A stretch of 64,000 nt of DNA from Dietzia cinnamea NBRC 102147 (GCF_001571065.1 NZ_BCSW01000004.1:62001-126000), one strand, 5' to 3'; numbered from the stretch's first letter, positions 15,797-24,471 are shown. Made by a program: numbers and translations. The notes: generated by a model not told the origin, from the letters alone.

Positions 15797-17878
15797 TCAG
15801 CGGACCGCGAAGCCCCGGCTCTGCCCCCGAACCGGGAACAGGCGGCCGTCGAACCCGCGGCCCGACGCGGTGTACACGACCCGGTACTCCCCGGCCGGGG
15901 TGCGCGGCGGGATGTCCCACGTGATGACTGCGTTGGTCACGGTGAGCAGCCCCTCGAACACGATCATCGTGGACCAGTCGCCGTCGTCGTGGACCCGAAC
16001 CCAGCGCCGGCCGTCGCGGCGTTCGATCGTCAGGTAGGTGCCGCCGCGGCGCAGATCCGAGTTGGGGTGGGTGCCGCAGAACCTCACCAGGACGCGCTGC
16101 CCGACCCGGTACTCCGGCAGTGGCTGGTCCAGGACGTCGCCGAAGTTCCGCAGGGGGGCCGGGGTGTCGACGAGCGGGTTACCGAGCGGGGAGACGGGGA
16201 TCTGTCCGGTGAGGTCCCGCTCGGAGGTTCCGGGATCCAGCGGCGTCCCCGCCCGAATCGAGCGGGCCAGGTCGGCGGCGATCTGCTGGATCGCGGGCAG
16301 GGTCCACGGCCCGAAGATCGTCGCGCCGCCCTCGTAGTTCTGGGCCGAGTACTCCTCGGGCGTGGTCACGTAGTGGCCGTACGCGTTGGAGTATCCCTGG
16401 ACGGTCACGTGGTCCTCCGCCACGCCCAGTTCGGCCGCGAGCGTGCGCCGCAGCCGCAGACCCGCCACCACGGTGGGCTCGAAGCCCAGGGTGAACAGGT
16501 AGTGCGTGCCGAGGCGGACCAGGTGGAACGGGTACACGCGCTGCACGGCGTTCGGCACGAGCCCCACCGGGAGGAGGACGTCCTTGGGCGCGTGGGCCTC
16601 GCGCAGCCACCCGGGGATCACCACGTCGGTGAGGGCTTTGACCGCGGGGTTGCCGCCGCGGTCGCCCTCGGCGAACGGCAGCTCGTCCCCGCCGCCGCCG
16701 TCCTCCTGGCTCCCCGAGGCGAACGATGCTCCCAGTGCCGCGACGGCGGTGCGGTGGGTGCGCCCGTCGCCGGTGAACTGAGGGCCCACCTCGACGGCGG
16801 ACATGTCGACCCACACGTGTCGCACGTCGATCCCGCCGCCGAGGGGGCGTACGTCCCTGCCCACCTGGTCGCGGGCGGCCGCGAACTGTCGTTCGCCGTT
16901 GATGCGGGTGTTGAGCCACTCGTCCGGCGTCGGCCCGCGGCCGGGTTCGAGGTCCAGGTTGGGGCTGACGTCTCCGGGGTTGGTCTGCGCGAAGGCGGTG
17001 ACCAGGTGCGGCGTCACGCCGGCGAGGTAGTCCTGGCCCGCGACCTCCCGCTCCCAGTGCCAGGCGGCGTACCCCTTGTTGTCCGACGAGGCGATGCGGT
17101 TGTGCGAGGTCATGGACGTGGCGTGTGTGGCGAACCAGTTGAGGACGCCCACCAGCCGGCCGCCGCGGGTGATCTGCAGCGACTGCGACCGCGGGTCGAT
17201 CCCCTCGGGGAAGTGGGCGCGCTCCTCAGGGGTGTCGCGCTCGAACGAGCCGCGGGAACGCTGGACGCCGGCGTCGCGGAGGGTGCCGGTGGTCACGCCG
17301 ACCTCCGAGGGTGCGAGGTCGTGATGCGCCATCCGGACGGCGTCGACGATGCCGGCGACGTTGGCCTCGAACGTGACCGGGCGGAAGCCGAGCATCGACA
17401 GGTCGACCATCGGGTGGCCGGAGGTGCCGCCCGGGGCGACGTGGGTGTGCGTGGCGGTGATGACCACGTTGCCCTCGTGGTAGGTGCCGCCGAACTCCGC
17501 CGCCAGGCGTCGGAGGACCTCCTGGTGGATGGACTGGAAGATCAGGCCGATCTCGGCGGTGACGTGGAGGAACCGGGGCGACGACGGCGAGTCGGCGAAC
17601 ACGAAGGCGCGGGCCCTCTGCCGCAGGTGCAGCCCGACGGAGAGCTGCTCGGTGTCCGCGTACCCGTTCATGCCCGCGCCCAGCGGCTCTCCGGTCATGT
17701 CCCCGATGCCGCGGCCGACGTACAGGGCCGTGGACTGCGCTGAGGCGACGGCGGGCAGGACCGACTGCAGGGCCGCGATCCCGCCGAGGGCGGCGGCTCC
17801 GCCCAGGACGGTGCGGCGACTCATGCCGGTCGGAGTGCCGGTCTGGGAGTGGTCGACCTGTCGCTCGCCGTTGGACAC
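15797..17878 (-). CDS. neutral/alkaline ceramidase, Tat-exported
   Basis: The 693-residue enzyme hydrolyses the amide bond of ceramides. The twin-arginine signal SRRTVLGG (residues 20-27) is followed by a hydrophobic segment ending VASAQ. The N-terminal catalytic domain keeps YVGRGIGDMTGEP at its start, the zinc histidines in ATHTHVAPGG, the FATHATSM segment and the nucleophile motif as GDVSPNLD. A C-terminal beta-sandwich of about 150 residues (GQRVLVRFCGTHPNSDLRRGG onward in spirit) completes the fold, so length is normal for the family. GTG start with GAGG upstream. Secreted ceramidases occur in pathogens and environmental actinobacteria; here it may serve lipid scavenging, which is inference. 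Confidence 0.88.
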   Translation of the reverse strand: MSNGERQVDHSQTGTPTGMSRRTVLGGAAALGGIAALQSVLPAVASAQSTALYVGRGIGDMTGEPLGAGMNGYADTEQLSVGLHLRQRARAFVFADSPSSPRFLHVTAEIGLIFQSIHQEVLRRLAAEFGGTYHEGNVVITATHTHVAPGGTSGHPMVDLSMLGFRPVTFEANVAGIVDAVRMAHHDLAPSEVGVTTGTLRDAGVQRSRGSFERDTPEERAHFPEGIDPRSQSLQITRGGRLVGVLNWFATHATSMTSHNRIASSDNKGYAAWHWEREVAGQDYLAGVTPHLVTAFAQTNPGDVSPNLDLEPGRGPTPDEWLNTRINGERQFAAARDQVGRDVRPLGGGIDVRHVWVDMSAVEVGPQFTGDGRTHRTAVAALGASFASGSQEDGGGGDELPFAEGDRGGNPAVKALTDVVIPGWLREAHAPKDVLLPVGLVPNAVQRVYPFHLVRLGTHYLFTLGFEPTVVAGLRLRRTLAAELGVAEDHVTVQGYSNAYGHYVTTPEEYSAQNYEGGATIFGPWTLPAIQQIAADLARSIRAGTPLDPGTSERDLTGQIPVSPLGNPLVDTPAPLRNFGDVLDQPLPEYRVGQRVLVRFCGTHPNSDLRRGGTYLTIERRDGRRWVRVHDDGDWSTMIVFEGLLTVTNAVITWDIPPRTPAGEYRVVYTASGRGFDGRLFPVRGQSRGFAVR

Positions 17879-17966
17879 CGAAGGGACCTCACTTCTCGCG
17901 CGGGTGCGCCGCTGCGGCGGACGCCGGGGCGGTTGCGTGAGTCACAGTAGCGTCTCGGACGACCGT

Positions 17967-18020
17967 CCGGGTGCGCACCACGGGCCGGGTGCGCACCACC
18001 GGCCGGGTCGGTTCCACGTT
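17967..18020. repeat. 18-bp tandem repeat upstream of the ceramidase
   Basis: CCGGGTGCGCACCACGGG (17967-17984) is followed by CCGGGTGCGCACCACCGG (17985-18002) and a degenerate third unit CCGGGTCGGTTCCACGTT (18003-18020). Each of the first two units contains the palindrome GTGCGCAC. Confidence 0.6.
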
Positions 18021-18069
18021 CCGGGGCCCGGCCGGTTCCACGGTCGCGGACCCCGGCGGCGGACAGGAC

Positions 18070-18103
18070 GCGGCCCGGGCGGGGTGATCCCCACCCGGGC
18101 CGC
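18070..18103 (-). terminator. hairpin terminator of sodA
   Basis: GCGGCCCGGGCGGGG (18070-18084) pairs with CCCCACCCGGGCCGC (18089-18103) with a single mismatch and a 4-base loop, 37 bases past the sodA stop. Confidence 0.75.
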
Positions 18104-18139
18104 TGTCAGCTCAGGAGAGCCGTGACGGGTCCGATTCCG

Positions 18140-18742
18140 TCAGCCCTTGGCGGCGGCGTAGCGCTCGGCCACGTCCTTCCAGTTGACGACGTTCCAGAAG
18201 GCCTTGACGTAGTCGGCCTTGACGTTCTTGTACTGGAGGTAGAAGGCGTGCTCCCACATGTCCAGCATGAGCAGCGGGGTGATGTTCACCGAGATGTTGC
18301 CCTGCTGGTCGGTGAGCTGCTGGATGACCATGCGCTGACCGATGTGGTCCCAGCCGAGGACGGACCAGCCGGAGCCCTGCAGGGTGGTCGCGACGGCGTT
18401 GAAGTGCGCCTGGAACTTGTCGAACGAGCCGAACTCGGCGTCGATCGCGGCGGCGAGCTCACCCTCGGGGCGGTCGCCACCCTCCGGAGAGAGGTTCTTC
18501 CAGAAGATGGAGTGGTTCGTGTGGCCACCGAGGTGAAAGGCCAGGTTCTTGCTCAGCAGCGGGGCCTTGCCGGAGATGCTGCCGTCCTCGCGGGCCGCGG
18601 CGAGCTGCTCGAGGGCGTCGTTGGCGCCCTTCACGTAGGTGGCGTGGTGCTTGGAGTGGTGCAGCTCCATGATCTCGCCGGAGATGTGCGGCTCGAGAGC
18701 GCCGTAGTCGTAGTCGAGATCGGGAAGAACGTACTCGGCCAT
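18140..18742 (-). CDS. sodA: superoxide dismutase (Mn/Fe family)
   Basis: The 200-residue protein dismutates superoxide. Metal ligands are visible in the order expected: His28 in [12 protein letters not shown], a second His in GHTNHSIFW, and the Asp/His pair in [13 protein letters not shown]. The second-sphere position reads TDQQGN, that is Gln, where the M. tuberculosis Fe-SOD has His, from memory. This hints at manganese use. The in-frame extension upstream is a shadow; the ATG at 18742 has AAAGGA before it. There is no signal peptide. It diverges from the Nudix gene and ends in a strong hairpin. Confidence 0.95.
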   Translation of the reverse strand: MAEYVLPDLDYDYGALEPHISGEIMELHHSKHHATYVKGANDALEQLAAAREDGSISGKAPLLSKNLAFHLGGHTNHSIFWKNLSPEGGDRPEGELAAAIDAEFGSFDKFQAHFNAVATTLQGSGWSVLGWDHIGQRMVIQQLTDQQGNISVNITPLLMLDMWEHAFYLQYKNVKADYVKAFWNVVNWKDVAERYAAAKG

Positions 18743-18890
18743 AGTGGAGTGTCCTTTCAGTTGGGTGACGGGCAGCGCGCGGGGTCGACCCGTGGCGCCT
18801 GTCACGGCGTCCGTCTCCACCATAGTGATCTGCGGGCGAGCGCGTCGTCCGGCGCCGCGGTGGGCTCGCGGGCGGCCGCGGTGTCCTGCC

Positions 18891-19358
18891 ATGATCAGAA
18901 CCGTGGATCACTCCGATACGGCGGCCGTGCGCACCATCTCGGTCTCGGCCGTCATCCTGAGTCGGCCCGACGGCGCCGTGGTGACGGTGCGCAAGGTCGG
19001 CACGGACCGCTTCATGCTGCCGGGAGGCAAGTGGGAGACGGGGGAGTCGCCGCTCGAGTGCGCGGTGCGGGAGATCGACGAGGAGCTGGGGGTGCCCCTC
19101 ACGCCTGACGCGTTGGAGTCGCTCGGCCGGTTCGACACGGCCACCGCCAACGAGCCCGGGTTCCTGCTGGTCTCTGAGGTGTTCTCCGCCCGGATGGACG
19201 GCGATCCCGAGCCGCGGGCCGAGATCGCCGAGGCACGGTGGGTGACGGTGGGCGAACTGAGGGAGATCGCGGCCCTGCCCGAGGACGACTGCGCGCCGTG
19301 GGCGCCGCTGCTGGTGCGGGTCGCGCGCGAGCGCCTCGGAGGCCCGTCGGCGAGCTGA
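18891..19358 (+). CDS. Nudix hydrolase
   Basis: The 155-residue protein carries a complete Nudix box, starting [18 protein letters not shown] and ending DEELGV, so pyrophosphohydrolase activity on an NDP-X substrate is likely. The core strand [18 protein letters not shown] and the closing [14 protein letters not shown] are typical of small Nudix enzymes such as MutT- or 8-oxo-nucleotide-type housecleaners, but the substrate cannot be read. Start is ATG 18891 or GTG 18903. It lies back to back with sodA and two genes from msrA, which makes an oxidative-damage role plausible but unproven. Confidence 0.85.
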   Translation: MIRTVDHSDTAAVRTISVSAVILSRPDGAVVTVRKVGTDRFMLPGGKWETGESPLECAVREIDEELGVPLTPDALESLGRFDTATANEPGFLLVSEVFSARMDGDPEPRAEIAEARWVTVGELREIAALPEDDCAPWAPLLVRVARERLGGPSAS

Positions 19359-19397
19359 CCTCGCCGCGTGCCGGGGCCCCGACCGCGCGCTGGCCGG

Positions 19398-19631
19398 TCA
19401 GAGGACGAGCAGGGCGATGAGCACGACCAGAAGGATGACGGCGAGCGCGACGGGCACCGCGATATTGCGGCGGCGGACGTGATCGCTACAGCCGGTCCCG
19501 TCGAACGGCTGCGGCTGATCGGCGTCGAAGATGGCGCGAAGTCGTTGGACTGCAGGCTGTGTGGCGGTCACGTCCAGATCCCCCTCGGTCGTACTGGCGA
19601 CCACTGTAACGCGGACTATGGGATCGGTCAC
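19398..19631 (-). CDS. small tail-anchored membrane protein
   Basis: This 77-residue reading frame has an N-terminal soluble part, a Cys in GTGCSDHVRRR, and a C-terminal hydrophobic helix (residues 56-77, AVPVALAVILLVVLIALLVL) that ends at the stop. The helix and the positively charged RRRN just before it are what a real tail-anchored protein would have. The GTG start has no clear ribosome site. No family is recognised. It fills the gap between two plus-strand genes. Confidence 0.5.
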   Translation of the reverse strand: MTDPIVRVTVVASTTEGDLDVTATQPAVQRLRAIFDADQPQPFDGTGCSDHVRRRNIAVPVALAVILLVVLIALLVL

Positions 19632-19663
19632 ATCACGGCCGGATCTCGATCCCGCGACGCGGT

Positions 19664-19669
19664 TACCCT
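19664..19669 (+). promoter_or_regulatory. -10 box TACCCT, leaderless start of msrA
   Basis: TACCCT ends six bases before the msrA ATG and no ribosome site is present, so a leaderless transcript is likely. Confidence 0.55.
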
Positions 19670-19675
19670 GGCTAC

Positions 19676-20353
19676 ATGGGCTGGCTACAGGACGCGATCA
19701 GACAATCCGCGATGCGACGGGCGACCGAGGTCGTCGACGCCGACTCGGCGCTGCTGGGCCGGGCGGAACCGGTGGTCGTGGCGCCGAAGAACATCGTCAC
19801 GGGCAATCCGATGGTGCCGCCGTTCCCGGAGGGGCACGAGTCGATCGTGCTGGGTATGGGCTGCTTCTGGGGTGCGGAGAAGGTGCTCTGGCAGCTCGAC
19901 GGCGTCTGGACCACGGCGGCCGTCTACGCCGGTGGGTGGACGCCCAACCCGACCTACGAGGAGACGTGTACGGGATTGACCGGCCACACCGAGGCGGTTC
20001 TCGTGGTCTTCGATCCCGAGGTGCTGCCCGTGGAGAAGCTGCTCGCGGAGTTCTTCGAATGGCATGACCCCACTCAGGGGATGCGTCAGGGCAACGACAT
20101 GGGCACCCAGTACCGCTCGGCGATCTACACGACCACGCCGGAGCAGCTGGAGGCGGCGCGCCGCATCGCCGAGGGCTACCAGAAGGAGCTCGACGCCGCG
20201 GGCTACGGGCCGCTGACCACGGAGATCGGAATGCTCGACGAGGTCCGCTCCGGAAAGTACACCTACGCTGAGGACTACCACCAGCAGTACCTGGTCAAGA
20301 ATCCCGGTGGCTACGACTGCCACGTGCGCAGCGGGGTCGCCTGCCCCATCTGA
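19676..20353 (+). CDS. msrA: peptide-methionine (S)-S-oxide reductase
   Basis: The 225-residue enzyme repairs methionine S-sulfoxide in proteins. Nucleophile Cys63 sits in the signature GCFWGAEKVLW; the YAGGW, HTEAVLV and GMRQGNDMGTQYRSAIY segments are all present. A recycling Cys is likely in GGYDCHVRSGVACPI near the C-terminus. An N-terminal extension of about 50 residues before the core is normal in actinobacterial MsrA. A family B repeat cluster and the convergent cspA follow. Confidence 0.95.
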   Translation: MGWLQDAIRQSAMRRATEVVDADSALLGRAEPVVVAPKNIVTGNPMVPPFPEGHESIVLGMGCFWGAEKVLWQLDGVWTTAAVYAGGWTPNPTYEETCTGLTGHTEAVLVVFDPEVLPVEKLLAEFFEWHDPTQGMRQGNDMGTQYRSAIYTTTPEQLEAARRIAEGYQKELDAAGYGPLTTEIGMLDEVRSGKYTYAEDYHQQYLVKNPGGYDCHVRSGVACPI

Positions 20354-20441
20354 TCGCGGCCGTCGCGGCTCCGGCCTCCGCGGACGCCGCGACCCACGAC
20401 CTCCGCAGGCGTCGCGGCCTTCGCAGCCGTAGCCCCGAACG

Positions 20442-20643
20442 CAGCCGCCCCTCGCGATGGCGTCTCGCCCGCTCTTCGGTGCGCGCGAGACGCCATCGCC
20501 GGGAGCGGCTGTGCGGGGCCGCGGGAGCGAGACGCCAGGCAGAAGAGCGAGACGCCATCGCCGGGAGCGGCTGTGCGCGGGCCGCGGGAGCGAGACGCCA
20601 GGCAGGGGAGCGAGACGCCATCGCCGGGAGCGGCTGTGCGCGG
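20442..20643. repeat. palindromic repeat cluster, family B, copy 2
   Basis: This occupies most of the 376-base gap between convergent msrA and cspA. It opens with a hairpin (about 20442-20515, core GATGGCGTCTCGC and GCGAGACGCCATC), followed by two 63-bp direct repeats at 20518-20580 and 20581-20643 that differ at a few bases. GCGAGACGCCA occurs at 20485, 20527, 20547, 20590 and 20610. The hairpin matches the one at 9376-9449, including the AGCGGCTGTG flank. The rest of the gap (20354-20441) holds only GC-rich sequence in which I see nothing further. Confidence 0.82.
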
Positions 20644-20658
20644 ACCCGGACATGCGAA

Positions 20659-20689
20659 AGGGCCCCCAGGATCTCTCCCGCGGGGCCCT
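20659..20689 (-). terminator. hairpin terminator of cspA
   Basis: AGGGCCCC (20659-20666) pairs with GGGGCCCT (20682-20689), about 40 bases past the cspA stop and outside the repeat cluster. Confidence 0.65.
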
Positions 20690-20729
20690 CTCGTGCAGTC
20701 TGGGAACGTCAGATCACTCTGACGTCAGA

Positions 20730-20933
20730 TCACATCGGGGTGATGTTCTCCGCCTGCAGGCCCTTGGCGCCCTGCGCGACGTCGAAGGAGACCTGCTGGT
20801 TCTCCTCGAGCGAGCGGTAGCCCGAGCCGTTGATGGCGGAGAAGTGGGCGAAGACGTCGGCCGAGCCGTCGTCGGGGGCGATGAAGCCGAAGCCCTTGTC
20901 AGCGTTGAACCACTTCACGGTACCGGTAGCCAT
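20730..20933 (-). CDS. cspA: cold-shock protein
   Basis: This 67-residue single cold-shock domain has both RNA-binding motifs: [12 protein letters not shown] (RNP1) and DVFAHFSAI (RNP2). It acts as an RNA chaperone that melts secondary structure. AAAGGCATCATT gives a good ribosome site. Transcription from the promoter at 21046-21075 would yield a leader of about 105 bases, the long kind typical of cold-shock mRNAs. Confidence 0.95.
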   Translation of the reverse strand: MATGTVKWFNADKGFGFIAPDDGSADVFAHFSAINGSGYRSLEENQQVSFDVAQGAKGLQAENITPM

Positions 20934-21045
20934 AATGATGCCTTTCGAGAGTCGGTGCTCCGCTTGTCGGAGTACCGGGTGCTGCAGCAGAGAGCGTGCT
21001 GTGTGTTTCCCTGCGGTGCCGCACTGCCCTCTCGCAAGGGCGGTG

Positions 21046-21075
21046 GATCTACAGAAATACAACGAACGATTTCAA
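21046..21075 (-). promoter_or_regulatory. housekeeping-type promoter of cspA
   Basis: Reading the minus strand, TTGAAA (complement of 21070-21075) and TAGATC (complement of 21046-21051) are separated by 18 bases. The predicted start near 21038 gives a long 5' leader. Confidence 0.55.
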
Positions 21076-21168
21076 CTACTGAGACAGACCATACACACGG
21101 CTGCGCGGTCCGTCACCCCCTCTGTGATGACGGATACATGAACGGCGCGTGGCGCAGGTCCGGTCCGG

Positions 21169-21540
21169 TCAGCAGGAGGCGGCGAGGACGAGGTCCGCGA
21201 GGACCGTTGCGTGATTGTGCTCGGTGTCCCGTGACGCATACGTGAGCACCAGCTTCCCGTCGGCCGCCCGGGCCGCGAGGCGCTCCACAGCCCCGGCCGC
21301 GGAAGGGCGGGCCAACTCGGCGCGGTACCGCTCGGCGAAGTCGGCGAAGTCCAGATCGCCGCCGTGGAACTCGCGCCGCAGCTCGGTCGACGGCGCCACG
21401 TCGGTACACCACTCGTCGTGGCGGAACGCGTCCTTGCGCACGCCCCGCGGCCACAGCCGGTCCACGAGCACCACGTACGCGTCCCCGGGATCGGCGCGGC
21501 CTGAGACGAGATCGTGGACGCGCACACAGCTCACGGACAT
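21169..21540 (-). CDS. DUF488-family protein
   Basis: The 123-residue protein shows the DUF488 signature DRLWPRGVRKDAF, then HDEWCTDVAPSTELRREF and a closing KLVLTYASRDTEHNHATVL. The family has a Rossmann-like fold; a biochemical role is not well established. I chose the ATG giving MSVSCVRVHD, right at the family's N-terminus, over the long in-frame extension. It is monocistronic, between cspA and the divergent DUF4328 gene. Confidence 0.85.
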   Translation of the reverse strand: MSVSCVRVHDLVSGRADPGDAYVVLVDRLWPRGVRKDAFRHDEWCTDVAPSTELRREFHGGDLDFADFAERYRAELARPSAAGAVERLAARAADGKLVLTYASRDTEHNHATVLADLVLAASC

Positions 21541-21636
21541 GACCCCAGCATGTGCCACACCGCGCGCCCGCGCCATCCGCGGACGCGAGACCGGGCCACC
21601 TGCACCGCGCGCCCGCGCCACCCGGGCTGTGCCAGC

Positions 21637-22488
21637 ATGGTCGCCATGACCACACCGCGGCGGCAGGGGCAGTGGCGCTGGGTCGCGCACCCGCCGTGGC
21701 GGTCGCCAGTACCGACCCCGCGACCGCCCCTGCCGCGCTACCGCACCGGACCCGCGTGGGGCCCGCGGACACCCGCCTATCCGGCCACCCCGAGGTGGGG
21801 CCTGCCCCCGGTCGCGATCCCGCACCGACTCGAGCCGCCCGCCGCGCCCCGGCCGGCCCGCCTCGCCTCGGCCGCCCCCGGCATCATGCGCGCCGCCGGC
21901 GCCTGGTTCGCCGCGACCGCCGTCGCCCACGGCCTGCGCTACGCCGCACTCGCCTGGTACGCCGACCGGCTCGCGCCGTGGTGGATCGAGGCCGTCACCA
22001 CCGCGCTCGTCTGGGTGACCGGGATCGTCGCCATCGCCGTGGGCGTCGCCGCTGCCATCACCGCGACCGCCTGGCTCGTGGAGACCCGACGACGGGCCTA
22101 CGCGCCGGTCCCGGATCCGCGGTCACGGGCGGGCCTGTGGGCTGGGGCTCTCCTCGTCGTCGTCAACTTCTTCCGCCTACCCGTCTACCTGGAGGAACTG
22201 CGCCGGGCGTCGGACCGAGCCCCCTCCCGATCCGACCTGAGGCGCTGGTGGGCGGCGTGGGGCGTCAACGCCCTGGCCGTCGCCCTGGCGCTGTGGCGCG
22301 GCAGCGGCGAGGGCTCCCAGGCCGCCGCCGACACCGTCCTGCTCACCGCCCTGGCCGCCCTCGCCGCCGTGTGGACCGCCCGCGAGACCCGGTCCGTCAT
22401 GCGGAGTTTCACCGACCCTTCCCCGCGGTTCACCCGCAGGTTCCTCCCGGCGGGGATCGTGGAGGCGTCCGCGACCCGGAAGGAGTGA
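21637..22488 (+). CDS. DUF4328-type membrane protein
   Basis: The 283-residue protein has a proline- and arginine-rich N-terminal tail of about 75 residues (HPPWRSPVPTPRPPLPRYR) and then about five hydrophobic segments. The first is AAGAWFAATAVAHGLRYAAL; another is LVWVTGIVAIAVGVAAAITA. A WLVETRRRAYA loop and NFFRLPVYLEEL follow, typical of DUF4328. Transport or enzymatic function is unknown. ATG 21637 and ATG 21646 are both possible. Its neighbour on the right is a glycerophosphodiesterase, the same pair as Rv3843c/Rv3842c in M. tuberculosis as far as I recall. The ribosome site of that neighbour overlaps this stop. Confidence 0.75.
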   Translation: MVAMTTPRRQGQWRWVAHPPWRSPVPTPRPPLPRYRTGPAWGPRTPAYPATPRWGLPPVAIPHRLEPPAAPRPARLASAAPGIMRAAGAWFAATAVAHGLRYAALAWYADRLAPWWIEAVTTALVWVTGIVAIAVGVAAAITATAWLVETRRRAYAPVPDPRSRAGLWAGALLVVVNFFRLPVYLEELRRASDRAPSRSDLRRWWAAWGVNALAVALALWRGSGEGSQAAADTVLLTALAALAAVWTARETRSVMRSFTDPSPRFTRRFLPAGIVEASATRKE

Positions 22489-22491
22489 GAC

Positions 22492-23379
22492 GTGACGGTC
22501 CCCGCGACCACCCACCTGCCCTCACCCGTCTCCACCCGAAGCGGCGTCGTCGCCCACCGCGGCGCCTCGGCCGAATATCCCGAACTCACCCGCGTCGCCT
22601 ACCAGCAGGCCCTCGACCAGGGCGCCGAGGCGCTCGAGGTGGACATCCGCCTCACCGCCGACGGCGTCCCGGTGCTGCTCCACGACCCGCGCACCACCCG
22701 CGTCGGTGACAGGGACCTGTGGGTCCACTCCGCCACCCTCGACCAGGTCGCGGCCCTCGACGTGGGCTCCTGGCACCCGGTCCACCGCAGGCCGGAGCCG
22801 GTCATGACCCTGCGCAGTTTCCTCGTGATGGCCGAGGCGTATCCCCGCGTCCGCCTGTTCCTCGAGACCAAGCACCCCGTGCCCACCGGCGGGCGCGTCG
22901 AGACCGCGCTGCGCGACGAACTCCAGTACTTCGGGCTGGACCGGGCCGCGTCCTTCGCCGAGTCACGCGCAGTGATGATGAGCTTCTCCGTCTCCGCCGT
23001 CCGCCGGTTCCGGCAGCTGGCGCCGGACGTGCCGACCGTGCAGCTGCGCGAACGGCGCAACGTCTTCAAGTCCTGGCCCGCCGAGGGGTTCGGCGCCCAA
23101 CTGATGGGGCCGAGCATCAGCGCGCTGCGCGCCCGGCCGTGGCTGGTCGAGTACTGGCGGTCACGGGGCATGGGGACGTACTGCTGGACCGTCGACGACC
23201 CCGCCGATCTCCTCCTGTGTCGCGACCTCGGCGTGGACTGGGTGGGCACCAACGTGCCGGCGCGGGCGCTGACCGTCCTCGACGGCGCGACGCCGCCGAC
23301 CGAGGGGCCCGCGGACGGGGCCGGCGCCGGCGTGCCGAGTGAGGCGACGCGGGGCCTGCCGGGTGATCCGGGGGCATAG
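22492..23379 (+). CDS. glpQ: glycerophosphodiester phosphodiesterase
   Basis: This 295-residue GDPD-family TIM barrel cleaves glycerophosphodiesters to glycerol-3-phosphate and an alcohol. The catalytic set is visible: VVAHRGAS (His-Arg), ALEVDIRLTADGVPVLLHDP (Glu, Asp, His), FLETKH and the closing YCWTVDDP. There is no signal peptide, so it is cytoplasmic. GTG start with AAGGAGTGAGAC overlapping the previous stop, hence likely co-transcribed. The Gly/Ala/Pro-rich last 30 residues are outside the domain. Confidence 0.9.
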   Translation: MTVPATTHLPSPVSTRSGVVAHRGASAEYPELTRVAYQQALDQGAEALEVDIRLTADGVPVLLHDPRTTRVGDRDLWVHSATLDQVAALDVGSWHPVHRRPEPVMTLRSFLVMAEAYPRVRLFLETKHPVPTGGRVETALRDELQYFGLDRAASFAESRAVMMSFSVSAVRRFRQLAPDVPTVQLRERRNVFKSWPAEGFGAQLMGPSISALRARPWLVEYWRSRGMGTYCWTVDDPADLLLCRDLGVDWVGTNVPARALTVLDGATPPTEGPADGAGAGVPSEATRGLPGDPGA

Positions 23380-23437
23380 GGGCCGGCACCGACCGGCCGA
23401 CTCGCCGGTCCGGCGGGCACCTGACGAAGTCGCACCG

Positions 23438-23443
23438 TATCGT
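23438..23443 (+). promoter_or_regulatory. -10 box TATCGT, leaderless start at 23451
   Basis: TATCGT ends seven bases before the GTG at 23451. This decides that start over GTG 23442, which would lie inside the box. Confidence 0.5.
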
Positions 23444-23450
23444 GGGGGCC

Positions 23451-24359
23451 GTGGGTAGACGGAACAGGCACAACGAGCCCAAGGCCGGCGGCAACCGCCA
23501 GGCCAAGATCGCCGCACGCGCGGCCGAGCGGGAGGACCTGAGCGTCGAGCCGCGGCCGTTCGCCGGGTTCGCCGGCGAATGCGACATGGTGGCGATGCGC
23601 GAGTTCGTGCCGTCGGCCACCGCGAAACTCACGACGGTCGGAGGCGGGCGCGACGTGACGCTGGCGACGGTCCTGCCCGGCGCGATCGCAGCCCTGGTCC
23701 GCGACTCCGAGCTCGGCGGCGAGGCGATGGTCGGGCTGCAGGTGCAGGTCCACGGCCCCGACCCGGCCGCCGATCTGGCGTACGCGCTCGACTGGGCGGG
23801 CCGCGCCGGCGGCGGGGAGACGCTCACCTCATCGCACCCGACCGGGTCGACGCCGTCGCTGGCGGACGTCATGGTCCGGGACGCCCCGCTGGAGATCGTC
23901 GTCCACCACGACTTCTCGTGGTGGGTGGCCGAGGGAGTGCAGGTCGCCCCCGAGATCGAGCAGGCGGTCCGCAACGCCAATGAGGTCATGATGCCCTCGG
24001 CGCGCGTGGAGGCGGACGGTATCGAGGCCGCGTGGTGGGTCGACGCCGGCGAGAAGGCGCACATCCGCTGGGTCCGGCCCGAGGAGGAGGACGCGCTGTT
24101 CGAGGCGCTGGCCCGGGTCCACGCGGCGGGTGGGCTGCACCTGGGCGAGGGGTCCCGTTTCGCCGGGTCCTTCCGCACGCACGGGCTGCTGGTGCCGGTG
24201 TTCGACCTGGACCGCGAGATGCATCACCAGGAGTGGGCGCCGGGTCTGCAGGAGCTCGACGCGCGGTTGCGCGAGGCGCTCACGAACGACGCCCCGCTCA
24301 CCTCCGAGGAGCGGTCGTCCCGCGACGGGCTGCGCGCCCGGCAGGTGACCCTCCGCTAG
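23451..24359 (+). CDS. DUF5926-family protein
   Basis: The 302-residue cytoplasmic protein opens with a basic, Asn-rich tail (GRRNRHNEPKAGGNRQAK), continues with a mixed alpha/beta domain (MREFVPSATAKLTTVG; LEIVVHHDFSWWVAEG) and has the pattern of actinobacterial DUF5926 proteins, some once mislabelled as SecA- or topoisomerase-like. There is no nucleotide-binding motif. The basic tail could touch RNA or ribosomes, which is inference. It is likely monocistronic, followed by a hairpin at 24372-24398. Confidence 0.75.
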   Translation: MGRRNRHNEPKAGGNRQAKIAARAAEREDLSVEPRPFAGFAGECDMVAMREFVPSATAKLTTVGGGRDVTLATVLPGAIAALVRDSELGGEAMVGLQVQVHGPDPAADLAYALDWAGRAGGGETLTSSHPTGSTPSLADVMVRDAPLEIVVHHDFSWWVAEGVQVAPEIEQAVRNANEVMMPSARVEADGIEAAWWVDAGEKAHIRWVRPEEEDALFEALARVHAAGGLHLGEGSRFAGSFRTHGLLVPVFDLDREMHHQEWAPGLQELDARLREALTNDAPLTSEERSSRDGLRARQVTLR

Positions 24360-24371
24360 AAGGTCCGCGCG

Positions 24372-24398
24372 GCACGGACCCCCGACGGGGCGCCGTGC
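24372..24398 (+). terminator. hairpin terminator after the DUF5926 gene
   Basis: GCACGG (24372-24377) with CCGTGC (24393-24398), and inside it CCCC (24379-24382) with GGGG (24387-24390), form a two-part stem. Confidence 0.55.
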
Positions 24399-24471
24399 GT
24401 TCTAGGATCCCTTCGGGCGACGTCGAGGGTCGCCCACGACGCGATGTGTCGACCCGGGACGATCCGAGGGA

